From Melastoma dodecandrum (lineage: Eukaryota > Streptophyta > Magnoliopsida > Myrtales > Melastomataceae), in contig JARUPY010000085.1 of assembly GCA_029817715.1 (NCBI GenBank), positions 3,348,001 through 3,412,000 on the forward strand: DNA of 64,000 nucleotides. The letters are read 5' to 3'. Both the position numbers and the translations under genes were made by a program. Shown here one piece after another: positions 11,468 to 25,200 of this stretch (within the stretch, counting starts at the first letter, position 1; each line of letters begins with the position of its first letter). Below the pieces are notes generated by a model. That model saw only the letters and a list, made by a program, of their open reading frames with translations. It was not told the DNA's origin and made no database searches.

Positions 11468-12458
11468 CCCTTCCTCGTTCTTCCTCTTCAGATCACCGCA
11501 TGATCTCACGATCATAGAAATCCAAGCATTCTGACGCCCTGATCATCAATTCCTGGAAAAGTGGAGAAATTGTTGTGGAAGAAGAAGAATCTGTCAGTTT
11601 GCAAAGAAGTGCCTAAACATCGGAGAATAGAATGGAACGCAATGAACCCAGAAAAGAGGATGATTTGGAGTACTTTTTGTCCCCTAACCCCAAAATTAGC
11701 GAGTACAAATAATTTCTCTTTACTATAATTAACCAGTAAATCCCATGGCCTTATGAATCATGAATGAGGAGGGGGGGGGGGTGTTGAAGGATATTCTTCT
11801 TTATGCCTTTCGCCAGATTGGTAATTACACACAATCAAAGATGAATGCTGATCCAAGCCTTTTCTGCATTGGAGATTCAGACATGGACTCTGTTCCTCTT
11901 TGCATTGGAGATTCATCGTCGTAATGACCAGGAAATGCTTCAGCAGTGCGAACCGATGATTTCAAGTCCTCGAGACAAAGATACACCTCCATGCGTATTG
12001 CATGAGTTAGTTGTGAGCTTAGCAAAGGGAGCTTGTGTCGACATAACCTAAAAGACGCAGGTTCGTCCAAATAGATTTAGGGGAAAGGCGCACCGAAACA
12101 GAAGACGACCTTCCTCCCGAGTCCCTAGAGCGATTTATACACAAAATGGCGTCAAAGCAAAGCAAAACAACGCCCAACATGTTCTCATCCTCCCATCCAC
12201 ATGCTTTCTATTCACACCACAATTGGCAGAAGACATTTTTTTACCAGCTGTTACTAGTGATCATCATAGACAAAACAAACTAACTTTTTTTTCCCTGAAA
12301 TATTTTACTTTTTTCTTTTTCCAAAGCATATGTACAACCATAATGATATTCCCCAGGCAAGTCCGGCAAAGCACGCTACTGAAAGAATCCCAGATAAGCC
12401 ATTGGCATGGACAGACTTGAATGACGATTAAACGGGAAACGTGGGGCACAATGTGTCA
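11468..12458. other. Intergenic DNA between NET2 and the unknown gene
   Basis: This stretch contains the NET2 5' leader, with purine-rich tracts around 11575-11600, a 10-bp G run near 11771, and the 3' flank of the next minus-strand gene. No open frame here shows recognisable protein features. Confidence 0.5.
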
Positions 12459-13407
12459 TCAACAGCCATTCCGGAGGGAGCTTAGCCACTGCTCCACATA
12501 CTTCTTGCTCTCTGATAAGAACAATTCAGAAATCCATGTAAGTTTAGAGCATCTAGAATTCGCCTAAAGCCATAATATAACCAGCAAATACAAACACTGG
12601 AGGAGGATTTTCTGAACTCGCCTATATGCCTTAAAAAAGCTACAAGCCTTGTCACGTACTTCAGTGGAAACATGCGTATCGATCACACGGATCATCTAAT
12701 AATATCACATTGAACTATCAATGCTAACTTTAAGAAGTTCTGGCCCTAGTAGACTGCCCTACTAATCCCCCCTCATTCAAATTCACAGGGTGAAATAAGT
12801 AACAGAGCAAGGCATCTCAAGCCAAGACAACTCATTTCAGGTACCAAATGAAATTAGTCTTTATCATCAATAATCCTATTGTCATTTCAGGATAATCAAA
12901 TAGAAGGCACAGAAAAATAGGGGACTAAATTAACAAATAGCCCATAACAGCAGGTAACATGTCAGGAACCACACAGATGGTATCAACAATGATCTTGCTC
13001 TTGCCTTCCCCAATCATATCATTACAAACACGGCCATAGCACGGAACCAATACAGCAAAGCTGTTGTCCGATTCATCATCACTCTGAAAACTAGGTCCAT
13101 GAGGCTCCAGCCACCCGATTGACCAATCAGAATCATCAGATTCTGAGACTGAAATGCATCCCCCATCAGAAGGCACGAGAACGATATCATATTCCTTATC
13201 AATCTTCCACCCTTCTCTACTATGCCACTGTCGGTTTTTGCTTCTAGATGATGATACGCCTTTCTTCCTTGATAAGGGGAACTTAAGGTAATCTGCTTCC
13301 GACATGCTATCAGGTGAGGGATTTAATGAAGATCCACTGGGGACCCTCAGCTCCTTGTGCTTTCCGCTCGATAACCACCAAGCAAGGCGAGTGAATGCAA
13401 TAGCCAT
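12459..13407 (-). CDS. Conserved plant protein of unknown function
   Basis: I recognise this as a small conserved plant family without an assigned function. The main exon starts at 13407 (MAIAFTRLAWWLSSGKHKE). It encodes a hydrophilic, acidic protein with the conserved blocks KNRQWHSREGWKIDKEYD, IVLVPSDGGCISVSESDDSDW and SIGWLEPHGPSFQSDDES, then DNSFAVLVPCYGR. It stays open to 12925. The usual family C-terminus is found separately at 12511-12459 after an acceptor (TTATCAG), reading SKKYVEQWLSSLRNGC and stop. The true donor is therefore probably near the CYGR codons (~13025) or slightly downstream, and one intermediate exon may be missing from my model. A methionine ten residues or so upstream is in frame but not conserved. 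No membrane segment or catalytic motif is visible. Confidence 0.7.
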
Positions 13408-14760
13408 GTGCCTTACTCGCAAACAATAAACCAAAGCCAACAATTTTTCAGCAGTTCACTTCACTCCTGCCATCAACAGAGAAGAACCAACATCAGAATG
13501 AATAACAGAGGAATTATCCAAAAAGCCCAGGAAAAACAAAATTTCATTCACAAACACAATCCTCTTATCGACAAGGAAATTGCTCATAGATGACACTTCC
13601 TACTAATCGCTTCCTATGGATGCATCAAAATTACAAATATTATGTCTCTTACAACGGACAGTTATCCTTTTCTCCACGACTCTTATCAAACAGAGACCAT
13701 CCTAAACAAAAGAACAGTGATCATGGAATCTCAAGCAAATCCAATTTCTTCATGTTTCAGTGAACAGAAAGGGTGTCTGTCATTTTATATCAGAATTCCC
13801 ACGACATGATAAAACAAACACTCCAATAAACACAGTAGACACACTTCCCAATCCAAGCCTGAAAAATTATATTTTACTTCATAGAAAGCCTTACCCAAGA
13901 AACTGACCTGGTTTCATAAATCATTATTCATCCCCAGCACAGCAAACATATAGTTTAGGAACCAAAAAGCAAGCCCGCAACCACGGCAAATCCCAAAAGT
14001 TCAACAGAAACTTGCTCCGCCGTAGTATTCATCGGAGGAACAAAACTTCCCACAAAAACATCCTCAGTCAACCAAAAAGAGGCTACTCCTTTCAAGCGAA
14101 TGCACACAAAGAAAACACCCCGTTAGAAATCCCTAACGCATTGATCAAACCTCGAATCCCAAGCGGAATACTAAAAGCAGAATTAGCTCGCAAATCCCAT
14201 CATCCCACAAACCCAGGCAAAAAAATTGAACAGAACACACAAAGAAACCCACAACTAAAAGAAAAAGAAAGCAACTTTCACAAGATACCGAGAGGAAAAA
14301 CAAGGTCGGGTTTCGTGGGATGACGTGCTCTTCACCTCCCCAAATAGGAAAACAAGCACGAGCAAACAAAAAAATCAATTCTTTTTCTTGCCGTGATCTT
14401 CGGAAATTATTATTTTCGTTCTCTCTTGTTGTTTCGTTTCTTGTCCTCCTGGATGCCTATCTCCCACTTCCCCTAATCCGAATTCCGGTTGAAAAGCAAA
14501 GTACTAAATCGTTCCTCTTCTGGGAGGAAGCGAAAATTTGGGGGGCGAAATCAAAATCCCAAACGATCCAAGGAGAAAGAAGATCTTTCGGTGTCGTTGA
14601 GGTTGAAGAGAATCTCTTCGTGGGGGTGGATGTGGGGGGTTGGAGGTGGGGAATAATCCTCTGCGTGCGGCATTACCCACGCGTTTCTTGTGGACGCGGA
14701 CCTGGACTCCATCGCACGACTTTTACGACAATGAGGTTTGGATGGGAATAATTTTAGTTT
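13408..14760 (-). promoter_or_regulatory. Probable intron-containing 5' leader and promoter of the unknown gene
   Basis: No coding frame is credible here. On the minus strand, 14640-14400 is rich in CT runs and reads like a plant 5' leader. The sequence between it and the start codon is AT-rich like a leader intron. On the plus strand a leader-like segment starts ~14800, so the ~14650-14800 interval may be a shared promoter. Confidence 0.4.
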
Positions 14761-14799
14761 TGGAAAACAATTGAGTTTCCCATGTCCTTCCTATTTTTT

Positions 14800-15500
14800 T
14801 ACCCAAGATAGTTTCTTCACCCACTGACGCAGAAGCCTACAGCTTCTCCACCCGACGACAACATCCTTCTTCACCCCCTTCGTGAGTCAGCATCCCGCTC
14901 CGCCTCCTCCGGCATCTGCTGCTGCTCGCTTTCGCTTTTCAAAAGGCTTCAACTTTACTGATACGACCCTTTCCCCTCTTGAACACTTTAGGAGTTTCCT
15001 TTTCTGGATCTGCCGAAAGATCCCTCCTTTTTACCTCTTTAACCTCCTCTCTTCTTCAATTTTGCCCGATTTTCTTGGTTTGTTTAAGTACTGGGTTCGA
15101 GGCATTGCTTTTGATCCCGCATGTTTGTTGAGTTTGATTATAGTGTTCACTTTGTGGGGGGTTTGGTGTGATTGTTGTCTTGTGATCGGGAATCGGGTTA
15201 TACGGTTGAGTTTCTTTTTCTTCTTTTTTTTTTCTTTCGGATGATGCTGTAAGGAGTACGTGCCTGGGATGGTTGTCGTTTGTGCATGTGACTATCGAAG
15301 AACTTGGCCTTCGAAACTTGTGGGTACCTGGTGTCGGCTTTTGGCAACTAAATGTAATTAAGCTATCATTTTTTACGGACGCCTGATTGAAATGAAATCG
15401 TGGAAAGTAGGCTATTCTGTGAACTATGTGCATTTGTTAGTGAGACCGTGGTGTCTATGAATCCCTTATCAGGGAGAAATGAATTGTGTTTTTTTTCTTG
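14800..15500 (+). other. Orphan leader-like segment, possibly a non-coding transcript or truncated gene
   Basis: The stretch starts with CT-rich sequence and has exon-like composition to ~15080. It contains an open frame at 14882-15244 ending in a poly-phenylalanine run encoded by a T tract. The predicted peptide has no recognisable domain, and no downstream exon with coding character appears before repeat DNA begins at ~15.6 kb. It may be a non-coding RNA, or the 5' end of a gene whose body was lost. Confidence 0.25.
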
Positions 15501-16014
15501 AGAAATTTATGGGTCTGGATATTTATCTTGTATGAGCTTTTGACAACTATGGGCATAAATTTCTTTTTCTTAATGGGCTCATAATTTGGCCCGATTGAAA
15601 GTTTGGTATATTCATATATCGAATAAAAATATCAAAATAATTTTGGTATTTTGATATTTGGAAGTTCAGAATTCCGGAGGACGAAAGTTTGGAATTTCGA
15701 ATTTCGAAATTCTGTTCAGTTCGAGTTTGAAACACTGAATGCTCATTCCTAGTTAATATTGCCCTTAAACCCAAAGTCACAAAGGACGATCCTCGTTTCA
15801 TCATCCTGCACTTTTACTACATCATCCACGTCATGATATTCATCATTTCACCCTTTTGTATCGTAAAACATCTCCTTATTCGTATAACATCTTCATTAAA
15901 TTCATAATCGTAACAATAACACGATTCTCTTCATCAACATAGCACTCACTACTACCACCTGTCGGCACACATCAAACATTGGACATACATCAATTTCTCT
16001 AACCGACTATATTA

Positions 16015-16153
16015 AGATTTTGTTTGGCTTTCGTTAGAAGAAATTCAATATTGTCAAAATTAATATGACAGCGATAGTTGATAACAAAATTATATAATAA
16101 ACTAAAATAATGACAAAATGGCTCAAAGTTGAGGCTATAAACATATATTTTGC
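16015..16153. mobile_element. Solo arm related to the 27.1-kb MITE
   Basis: The segment TTGTTTGGCTTTCGTTAGAA...TATTTTGC is a diverged copy of the right arm of the MITE at 27104-27679 (TTGTTTGGCTTTCGCTAGAA...TATTTTGCC). The partner arm is absent, so this is a truncated or recombined copy. It lies 100 bp from the Mutator-like element. Confidence 0.7.
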
Positions 16154-16252
16154 TTTTTAAAAATGACATGAATATCATTCATAAATAGCCGTTTAATACA
16201 ATTTAGTCACTTTTTTTTAATTGTCATACACGTCTTATATATAAAATTAAAA

Positions 16253-16460
16253 GGCCAAATTATCAATTATACCCTAAAGTTTGGTCGTTTTTTCTTATCT
16301 TCGCCAAACTTTTCAAAATATCATCACACGCCCTAACGTTTTGCTGTTATATCAATTTTAACCACCGTTATCTGAATAAGATGACGGAAGTCTACGTGGC
16401 GCTCACTTGACACGTTACTCCATCTGCTCATCGTTAAACTGCTCACTGGCATGACATCTC
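16253..16460 (+). repeat. Left terminal inverted repeat of the Mutator-like element
   Basis: This arm pairs with 18205-18414 on the opposite strand. Its terminal GGCCAAATTATCAATT resembles the GGCAAAATATCAATTT terminus of the MITE at 27.1 kb. Confidence 0.8.
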
Positions 16461-16549
16461 CATTTTTCCTGGTCAAAACCCAAAACTCTAACCACCCCAC
16501 CCGACCCAACAACTTCACCACCAAACGGCGGGGACCCAGGAATCGAATA

Positions 16550-17040
16550 AACCGCAGAATCCAACCCTCATAAACCCCTTTTTTTCGAAAGACCCATTCG
16601 CAATCTACGGATCAACTCCCCCCGTCCCCACAAAAAAATAAGACCAATCCCGAATAAACCCATGTTTCGGAGAAAAGGAAAAAGCCAACGACCGAGAGGC
16701 GTGCAAGGACAAGGGTGCTCCAAGATGTGCCCAGAACTAATCGAACAAAGACCAGACCAGACCAAGACATAATCTTTCCTTTCATCCTTATCTAGCAAGA
16801 ACACAGGAACTCACCGAAATCGTCCAGGCAGGCATTGGGGGGGCAGGGGAAAACCAAAAAATGGAACAGGGGAGGGGATGATTTTTTTTTTCGCCGAAAC
16901 ATTTAATGAATGATTCGCCTCTTTCTCTTGCCCCCTAAAAATCCTTTCCGCTAATTTCCCACCCGAAATTGACGACGAAGAGGAGGGAGGGGAGGGAAGC
17001 AAGAGAGGATGAACCCTAATAAGAAAGAAGAAACTAGGAA
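16550..17040 (-). other. Possible captured gene leader inside the Mutator-like element
   Basis: Read on the minus strand, this begins with ATTAGGGTTCATCCTCTC, a composition typical of plant 5' leaders. It continues through CT-rich sequence to a good donor site (TTTCGGTGAGTTCC at ~16816) and then T-rich intron-like sequence. This is the arrangement expected of a host gene's first non-coding exon and intron captured by a Pack-MULE. The parent gene is unknown and no protein is preserved. Confidence 0.35.
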
Positions 17041-17236
17041 AAATGGAAACGACGGTGTTCGCGTAGAAAACGGACCACGTCGGAAATATTTGGCAATTGG
17101 ACTCACAGGGAAATGTATGTGGTCGCCAGAAAGATGAATTTCAATGATAAAAAATATGATTGTATAAATTCAGAGTTTCGAAAGAGAAATTGTGATCTTG
17201 CAGCCATAAAAATGAACGAAAAAAGGGGTAATACGG

Positions 17237-17330
17237 CTGACGTAGGCGTCGTAGACTCGTTGCTGACGTCATAGACTCGCTGCTGACGTCGTAGAATCGC
17301 TACAGTGCACTGCGCCGTAGACTTGTGTGA
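17237..17330 (+). repeat. CGTAGACTCG/TGCTGACGT tandem repeats
   Basis: Three imperfect ~19-bp units (CGTAGACTCGTTGCTGACGT and variants) sit just before the 53-bp repeat array inside the Mutator-like element. Confidence 0.7.
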
Positions 17331-17540
17331 CGGTAGAAGTGCTGGCGGAAGGTTGTTGCCCCGGTTACGGTTGCTCGCCGGGACGGTGGAAGTGCTGGCG
17401 AAAGGTTGTTGCCCCGGTTACGGTTGCTCGCCGGGACGGTGGAAGTACTGGCGGAGGGTTATTGCCTTGGTTACGGTTGCTCGCCGAGACGGTGGAAGTG
17501 CTGGCGGAAAGTGATCACCAAAGCTACGGTTGCTCACTCT
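17329..17540 (+). repeat. Four tandem 53-bp GC-rich repeats
   Basis: Units start at 17329, 17382, 17435 and 17488, each beginning GACGGT(A/G)GAAGT and ending GTTGCTCGCCGG or a variant. The first three are nearly identical and the fourth diverges in its middle. A 53-bp period shifts frame each unit, so the open frames across the array are a by-product of the repeat and not a gene. Confidence 0.92.
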
Positions 17541-17937
17541 GGTGTTGAAGGCAGTGACCAAATAACCCAGGCTGAGGTATCTACTAAAATCTAAGAGTGA
17601 CGAGCAATGCAAATCTGTGTTTGGCTGAATTGATCGTGTCTTTTCCTAAGGAGAATCTGTTCCCCTTTTATACTGAATCTTGCAAGGCTTGAGTGCTGAA
17701 CACGTTTGACACGTTCTTAGGATATTTTGAAGGTCGTGGCCCTCTCAATCAATTCCCTAGAATCTTGGTAACAACCTGACTGGTATACGTTGCTTTTATC
17801 CAACTTAACCACTTCTCTTTCTTAAATTAATTATATTAAATCAAATCATCAGATTTTCCTCTATGAAGATCTTTCCAAATGGGAACGTTGCCCCATAATC
17901 TTCTTCCCGAAAATCTTGGAGTCAAGATCTTTTCTTA

Positions 17938-18063
17938 CCCTCGTAGACACGGACCCCCGTAGACACGGATCCCCGTAGACTTGACCCCGTAAACTTGACC
18001 CTCGTAGACGCGGACCCACGTAGACTCTGACCCTCGTAGACGCGGACCTTCGTAGACTCGATG
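17938..18063 (+). repeat. Eight tandem CGTAGAC-type 14-16-bp repeats
   Basis: Units of the form CGTAGAC(N)GGACCC or CGTAGACTTGACCC recur about every 15 bp inside the right part of the Mutator-like element. The same CGTAGAC core occurs in the 17.24-kb repeats and in the terminal arms (AAGTCTACG). Confidence 0.85.
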
Positions 18064-18204
18064 TGGGTCAGTGAAGCTTTGTTCATAAAATGGCCTAAAT
18101 TTATGGGTTCATCATAATTAGGCCCGAGATTTTTGCCATGTCAACAGACGGCATCCTCCTCAACGGCCGATCTGACGTGGGTACCCGGAGTCATGCCACG
18201 TCGA

Positions 18205-18414
18205 CGCAATGCAATGCCCAGTCAGCAGTTTAATGGTGGGCTAACGGAGTAACATGCTAAGTGGGCGCCACGTAGACTTCCGTCGGTTGATTCAATTAAC
18301 AGCGGTTAAAATTGATATAACGGTCAAACGTTAGATTATATAATGATATTTTGAAAAGTTTAAAATAGATCGAAAATAATAGCCAAACTTTAGGGTAGAA
18401 TTGATCGTTTGGCC
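18205..18414 (-). repeat. Right terminal inverted repeat of the Mutator-like element
   Basis: This is the reverse complement partner of the left arm. It ends CTTTAGGGTAGAATTGATCG then TTTGGCC immediately before the AAATGGAAA flank. Confidence 0.8.
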
Positions 18415-18640
18415 AAATGGAAATCATTTTTTAAGTAATAGAAATGATAATCATCTAATTTCTCAAACTAAAATTGCACAAATTTTTTTCCCAACTGATG
18501 CAAAATCCCAAAAGAGGACTTCCGCTTTCCGACATTTACCTAGGCCGTTGTCAGTCCGTTGGCCACCCACCCCCGGCCGCAACTTCCTAACTGGGAGGGA
18601 CTGCCGGCAGCCGCCACCTTTCGGAGTCCCCAAATTTGTG

Positions 18641-21085
<2,445 letters not shown>

Positions 21086-22211
21086 TTAATCCTATCAGGA
21101 CGTCAGTGCAAGGGCTGCCGTGTCTGTCTGGGTTTCCTTATCAAGGACCGCTGCCGCTGATTAAAACTAAAAATCCTAAATAACTCGTGAAGAGTTATTG
21201 GTTGGCTTCTTGTTTTGACGATGACATCCCTCTTTGGGTTTGGGCCCATTTATCATGGGAAATTGATTCGCTGGGAAGTGGGAACAAACATTCTATTAAA
21301 TTTATTAAATAATTTACAATGAGACTGTTTTATTTAAAAAAATCAAATAATATTTTAAGTATCGACTGATTATTTTATTACATCCTCATTCTTTTTTTGA
21401 AGTCAGGGAAGTTCGATTGGATAAGAAGTGAAGGAAACGGACAAGGAAATGAAATAAAAAAACGCCGCCAGGGCTATCGTGCGCCACCTTCGGACAACAG
21501 GAGGAAGAGAATCGACGCCCTTCGCCCCCACGAAAACGGGAACAGAAACGTGGAAAAAGGGAAGGAGGGAAGAATCTTCCTCCTGTCCGAATTCTTGTTT
21601 TCGTGTGTTCACGTGTTGAGGAGTCGTAACCCACCGACCTCTCGCAAGGTTTATTTCTTGCCTTGCGTTCCTCCTTGTTTTCGTCGATTGATGGTGCTCG
21701 GGAGTCGCAGAGGTGTGATTAGGGTTTGTTACAGTTAGACGAAGTTGTGCCTTTTTCTTTTTGGTTGTTTAGGGTTTGTGTTGGTGGGTTCTGATGCGAT
21801 CGTTGCCTTTCCCTGCCCGGTTGATTCGGTTTAATGCTATCTTCTTTGGTAAGAGGCAATTGGCAGCCGGGTTTATTGTAAGTGGAAACGTTGGTGGAGG
21901 AGTCCGCTGGTGTCAGATTGTTGTTGATCGGGTTTGTAGGGTATTTATTTCGGGGATGCCTGTTAATCAAGTCTTTCATTGTCAATGTCAATTGCACTTT
22001 CGAATTGTCCAATTGTTGTCAATACAAGTGAATGGAAGGATTTTTATTGGTTTGGGTTGGAATGTTCTTTGATGCTTTGGTCACAGTTAATTGGGCTTCT
22101 TTGCAGGTGCATATGGTCTTTGAGTATTGTAAAACTCTGGAAGTTTGCCATCGTTAGAGGGACACGATATCAACTACTGTATAAACTGACGGAGAGCCTG
22201 GGAGATATCCG
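21086..22211. other. Intergenic DNA and intron-containing 5' leader of the MSL gene
   Basis: The ASL 3' flank is followed from ~21480 by purine-rich and GC-richer sequence that looks like the MSL leader. It includes a CGCAGAGGTGTGATTAGGGTTTG segment and T-rich leader-intron-like sequence up to the start codon. The short open frames here show no protein features. Confidence 0.45.
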
Positions 22212-25200
22212 ATGGCCTGTGTCTATTCGATGCATGTACCCCTTGAACTGAGGTTTTATGACAAATCAAGGCGTAGTTTTCCATATGCTGTGAGTAACAG
22301 GATTATCGGTAGACCACATCATGTTATTCGATTTTGTACTGAATGTTTGCCAATTCCTGATTCCCTACTGGCTTGCTCTGCAGAATGTGTTGTGTAAAGA
22401 CCGGATGCATTTGTCCAAAAGGACCAATTTATCATCACATGCTCAGGTTGGAATATTTACTCGAATAACATGATACAAACTCTCTGTAAGAAATGATATT
22501 TTGTTTTTTGGATTCACCTGAATTCTCTTGTGGTTCATTTTGGTTACGTATTTTAATTTGCATAATTTCTTATTCCAGGTCTTGTTACTGATGTAGTCAA
22601 CATGTGCATATGCTATTGCATGGCATTTTCTATAGGATTCTTGATTGGTTGTTGTTAATTAGCATTCCCCCTTTCAATTCCATAACCATGTTTGAGCTAT
22701 TGCAAACTTGATGTGCCATGAACGTTCATTTCTTTAATGCTGTGTTTGTTTTCCACGGAATTGGATGGAAAGGAAAGGAAAAGGGTGGAAAACCCGATTA
22801 CGGAAGAGTTATCACCTTTGGAAGGTTTATTTTCCTGCCTTTTCTTTTGTGGCACAGCCTAAATCTCTTCTTTTTTATTAATGGCAGCTAGCTCGAAGTC
22901 TCCATGTTCTTAGTAGAGGACGAGGACCAGTGCGCCCTATATCTTCTAGACGCAATGCATTCTTCTGTCGTTGTTATTTCCTTCCAGGAGGGGGAAATGG
23001 CATGCCTACCTTAAACGCTGTCGCGCTTGTCTTGAAAAGGTAGTTTCACTGTTTTTGGGTTCTGGTTACCTTTATTACATGCAAGAAATCTATTACCTTC
23101 TCTGATCTTTTGCATGTTCTCTGTTTTTTTGTATTACCAAAGGTGACCTTTTGGAGGTATTCTCTGTCATCATGTAGGGCATGTGATGCTTTCAGCGCCA
23201 GTCCCGTTTTATATAAGCTGGTCTCAGCAGTTGGGGTCATCTCATTTGCTACCTGGTGTTTGGTCCCCCTTATGCGTTTCAGTAGGGTTATTTTTCTTCA
23301 TGTAATGCTACATCCTTCAGTAATCTTTTTGCAGCTGTTTTCTTCCATGCATATGAGTGTGGTCTTACATAGCGACATGATGCAGAAATCTGATAATAGC
23401 TGGAAAAAGAGCTCTTCTCACCATATTTTGACCTCATATATCCAACCTTTGATGATATGGACTGGAGTAACTCTTATTTGCAGGTGAGTATCCACAAATA
23501 TAAATTTGGAAGTTGGGTTATAATGTAAATATTATAAGAAACCGGGGCCTCTATTTACTGGATTCAACTGTTCACAGGGCATTGGATCCTGTTGTTTTGC
23601 CCACTGAAGCAAGTCAAGCTGTTAAGCTACGACTTCTTAACTTTGTACGATCACTGTCGACTGTGCTGGCTTTTTCATATTGTCTATCACGGTGAGTTTA
23701 CTCGAGTTATGTTCTTTTAGGTCTTTCACAGAACTGACATTTCCTGAATTTATCTTTAATTGTTATATTTTCTTTCCTTTCTTTGGGTTTATTTATTGTG
23801 CTTGTTGAATTACCTGCTACATTTCCTTTAGTGTTGTCCAATAGAAGGATGGATGGGTTTGACCTGAAGTTTGTCTTTCTTTTACAGTATAATTCAACAA
23901 GCCCAAAAATTCTTCACTGAAACAAACGATTCTGGCGATGCAAGGAATGTAAGGGCCATTTATTCTCATTTTCAATCTTCCTAGTACAATCTACAATGAA
24001 TGGGCATGCAGTTAGCTGACAGATAGATGCTTAAAGGACTGATTTGAATACTCCATAGCTTGAATGTAACTGTGGAGGATGCTTTTACGAGTCCTGGACT
24101 TCTCGATTGCAATTTTCTTTGCATTTTGTCTTCTGATTCTACGAGATGTTAGAGGGAACAGTTGAAGGAGTTTTTGTGCTTATCCATGTTACTGAAAGGC
24201 AACATATTAGGTTCCTATTTCTGATTGGCAAGGACTGTGATCTGTGAGTAATTCTGAAGGCTCTTTCAAAATGCTTCTGGGAAGATTTTCTAACAGCTTT
24301 TCGTTGTTGTTTTGGCAGATGGGGTTCGATTTTGCAGGAAAAGCTATATATACTGCTGTCTGGGTTGCTGCTGTATCATTATTTATGGAATTACTGGGTT
24401 TCTCAACTCAGAAATGGCTCACTGCTGGAGGTCTTGGCACAGTATTGCTCACCCTTGCTGGTCGGGAGGTTCGTATCTCGAGTAGTAACTTGGTTACTCA
24501 TATTTGTGGTAGCCAGATCTCTGCCAAGGAATTCCCTTTCAAGCTGTTGCTTTCTGTTAAAATTTCTTCTAGCTTAATCCATGTTTTCTCCAATATTCAG
24601 ATTTTTACAAATTTTCTCTCAAGTGTCATGATTCATGCAACTCGCCCATTTGTGGTGAACGAGTGGATTCAGACGAAGATCGAAGGTTATGAAGTCTCTG
24701 GAACTGTCGAGGTGTGTTCCTTCTTCTTCAATTGAAGCATCACAATCTCTGATTTAAACTGAGAAAGGCTAGGAATCTATGTGGTTTGCAGTGAACCTTT
24801 GCTTGGAAGTTCGGCAAGTTAAGTTCTTATGAGTTATCTCTACGAGATAAATTTAAACATCAATTCCTTCACTTTTCTATTTCTGGTTAATTTCAGCATG
24901 TTGGTTGGTGGTCGCCAACTATAATTCGGGGTGATGATCGTGAAGCCGTGCACATTCCAAACCATAAGTTTACCGTTAGTGTTGTGAGGAATCTAAGCCA
25001 GAAGTCTCATTGGCGTATTAAGACATACATTGCCATCAGTCATTTAGATGTCCATAAAATTAATGTGAGGACGTCTCTGATATCCTAATCTTTTTTTCTT
25101 TTTTTTTTTTGCTTTACAAAACTGTCAAACTCATTTAATATTTCTCCAATTGAAGAATATTGTTGCCGATATGAGAAAGGTTTTGGCCAAGAATCCTCAA

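Larger units (their letters stand above)
16253..18414. mobile_element. Mutator-like (Pack-MULE type) element with ~200-bp terminal inverted repeats
   Basis: The ends are long inverted repeats: 16253-~16460 and ~18205-18414 match as reverse complements over ~200 bp with scattered differences. Shared blocks include ACCCTAAAGTTTGG, TTTTCAAAATATCAT and GGAAGTCTACGTGGCGC. Both termini start GGCCAAA. The flanking nonamers AAATTAAAA (16244-16252) and AAATGGAAA (18415-18423) agree at 7 of 9 positions, fitting a decayed 9-bp Mutator target duplication. No transposase is visible. The interior holds a gene-leader-like segment and GC-rich tandem repeats, so this is a non-autonomous element that may carry captured host sequence. 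Confidence 0.8.

Noticed and set aside
14320..14751. 143-residue plus-strand open frame upstream of the 14.8-kb segment
   Set aside because: It lies antisense to the probable 5' leader of the minus-strand unknown gene and shows no domain.
17305..17612. Overlapping open frames rich in Gly, Cys and Trp
   Set aside because: They arise from the 53-bp tandem repeat, which is open in several frames. No independent protein evidence.
17237..18063. Direct repeats considered as a CRISPR-like array
   Set aside because: Units are contiguous without unique spacers and sit inside a plant transposon.
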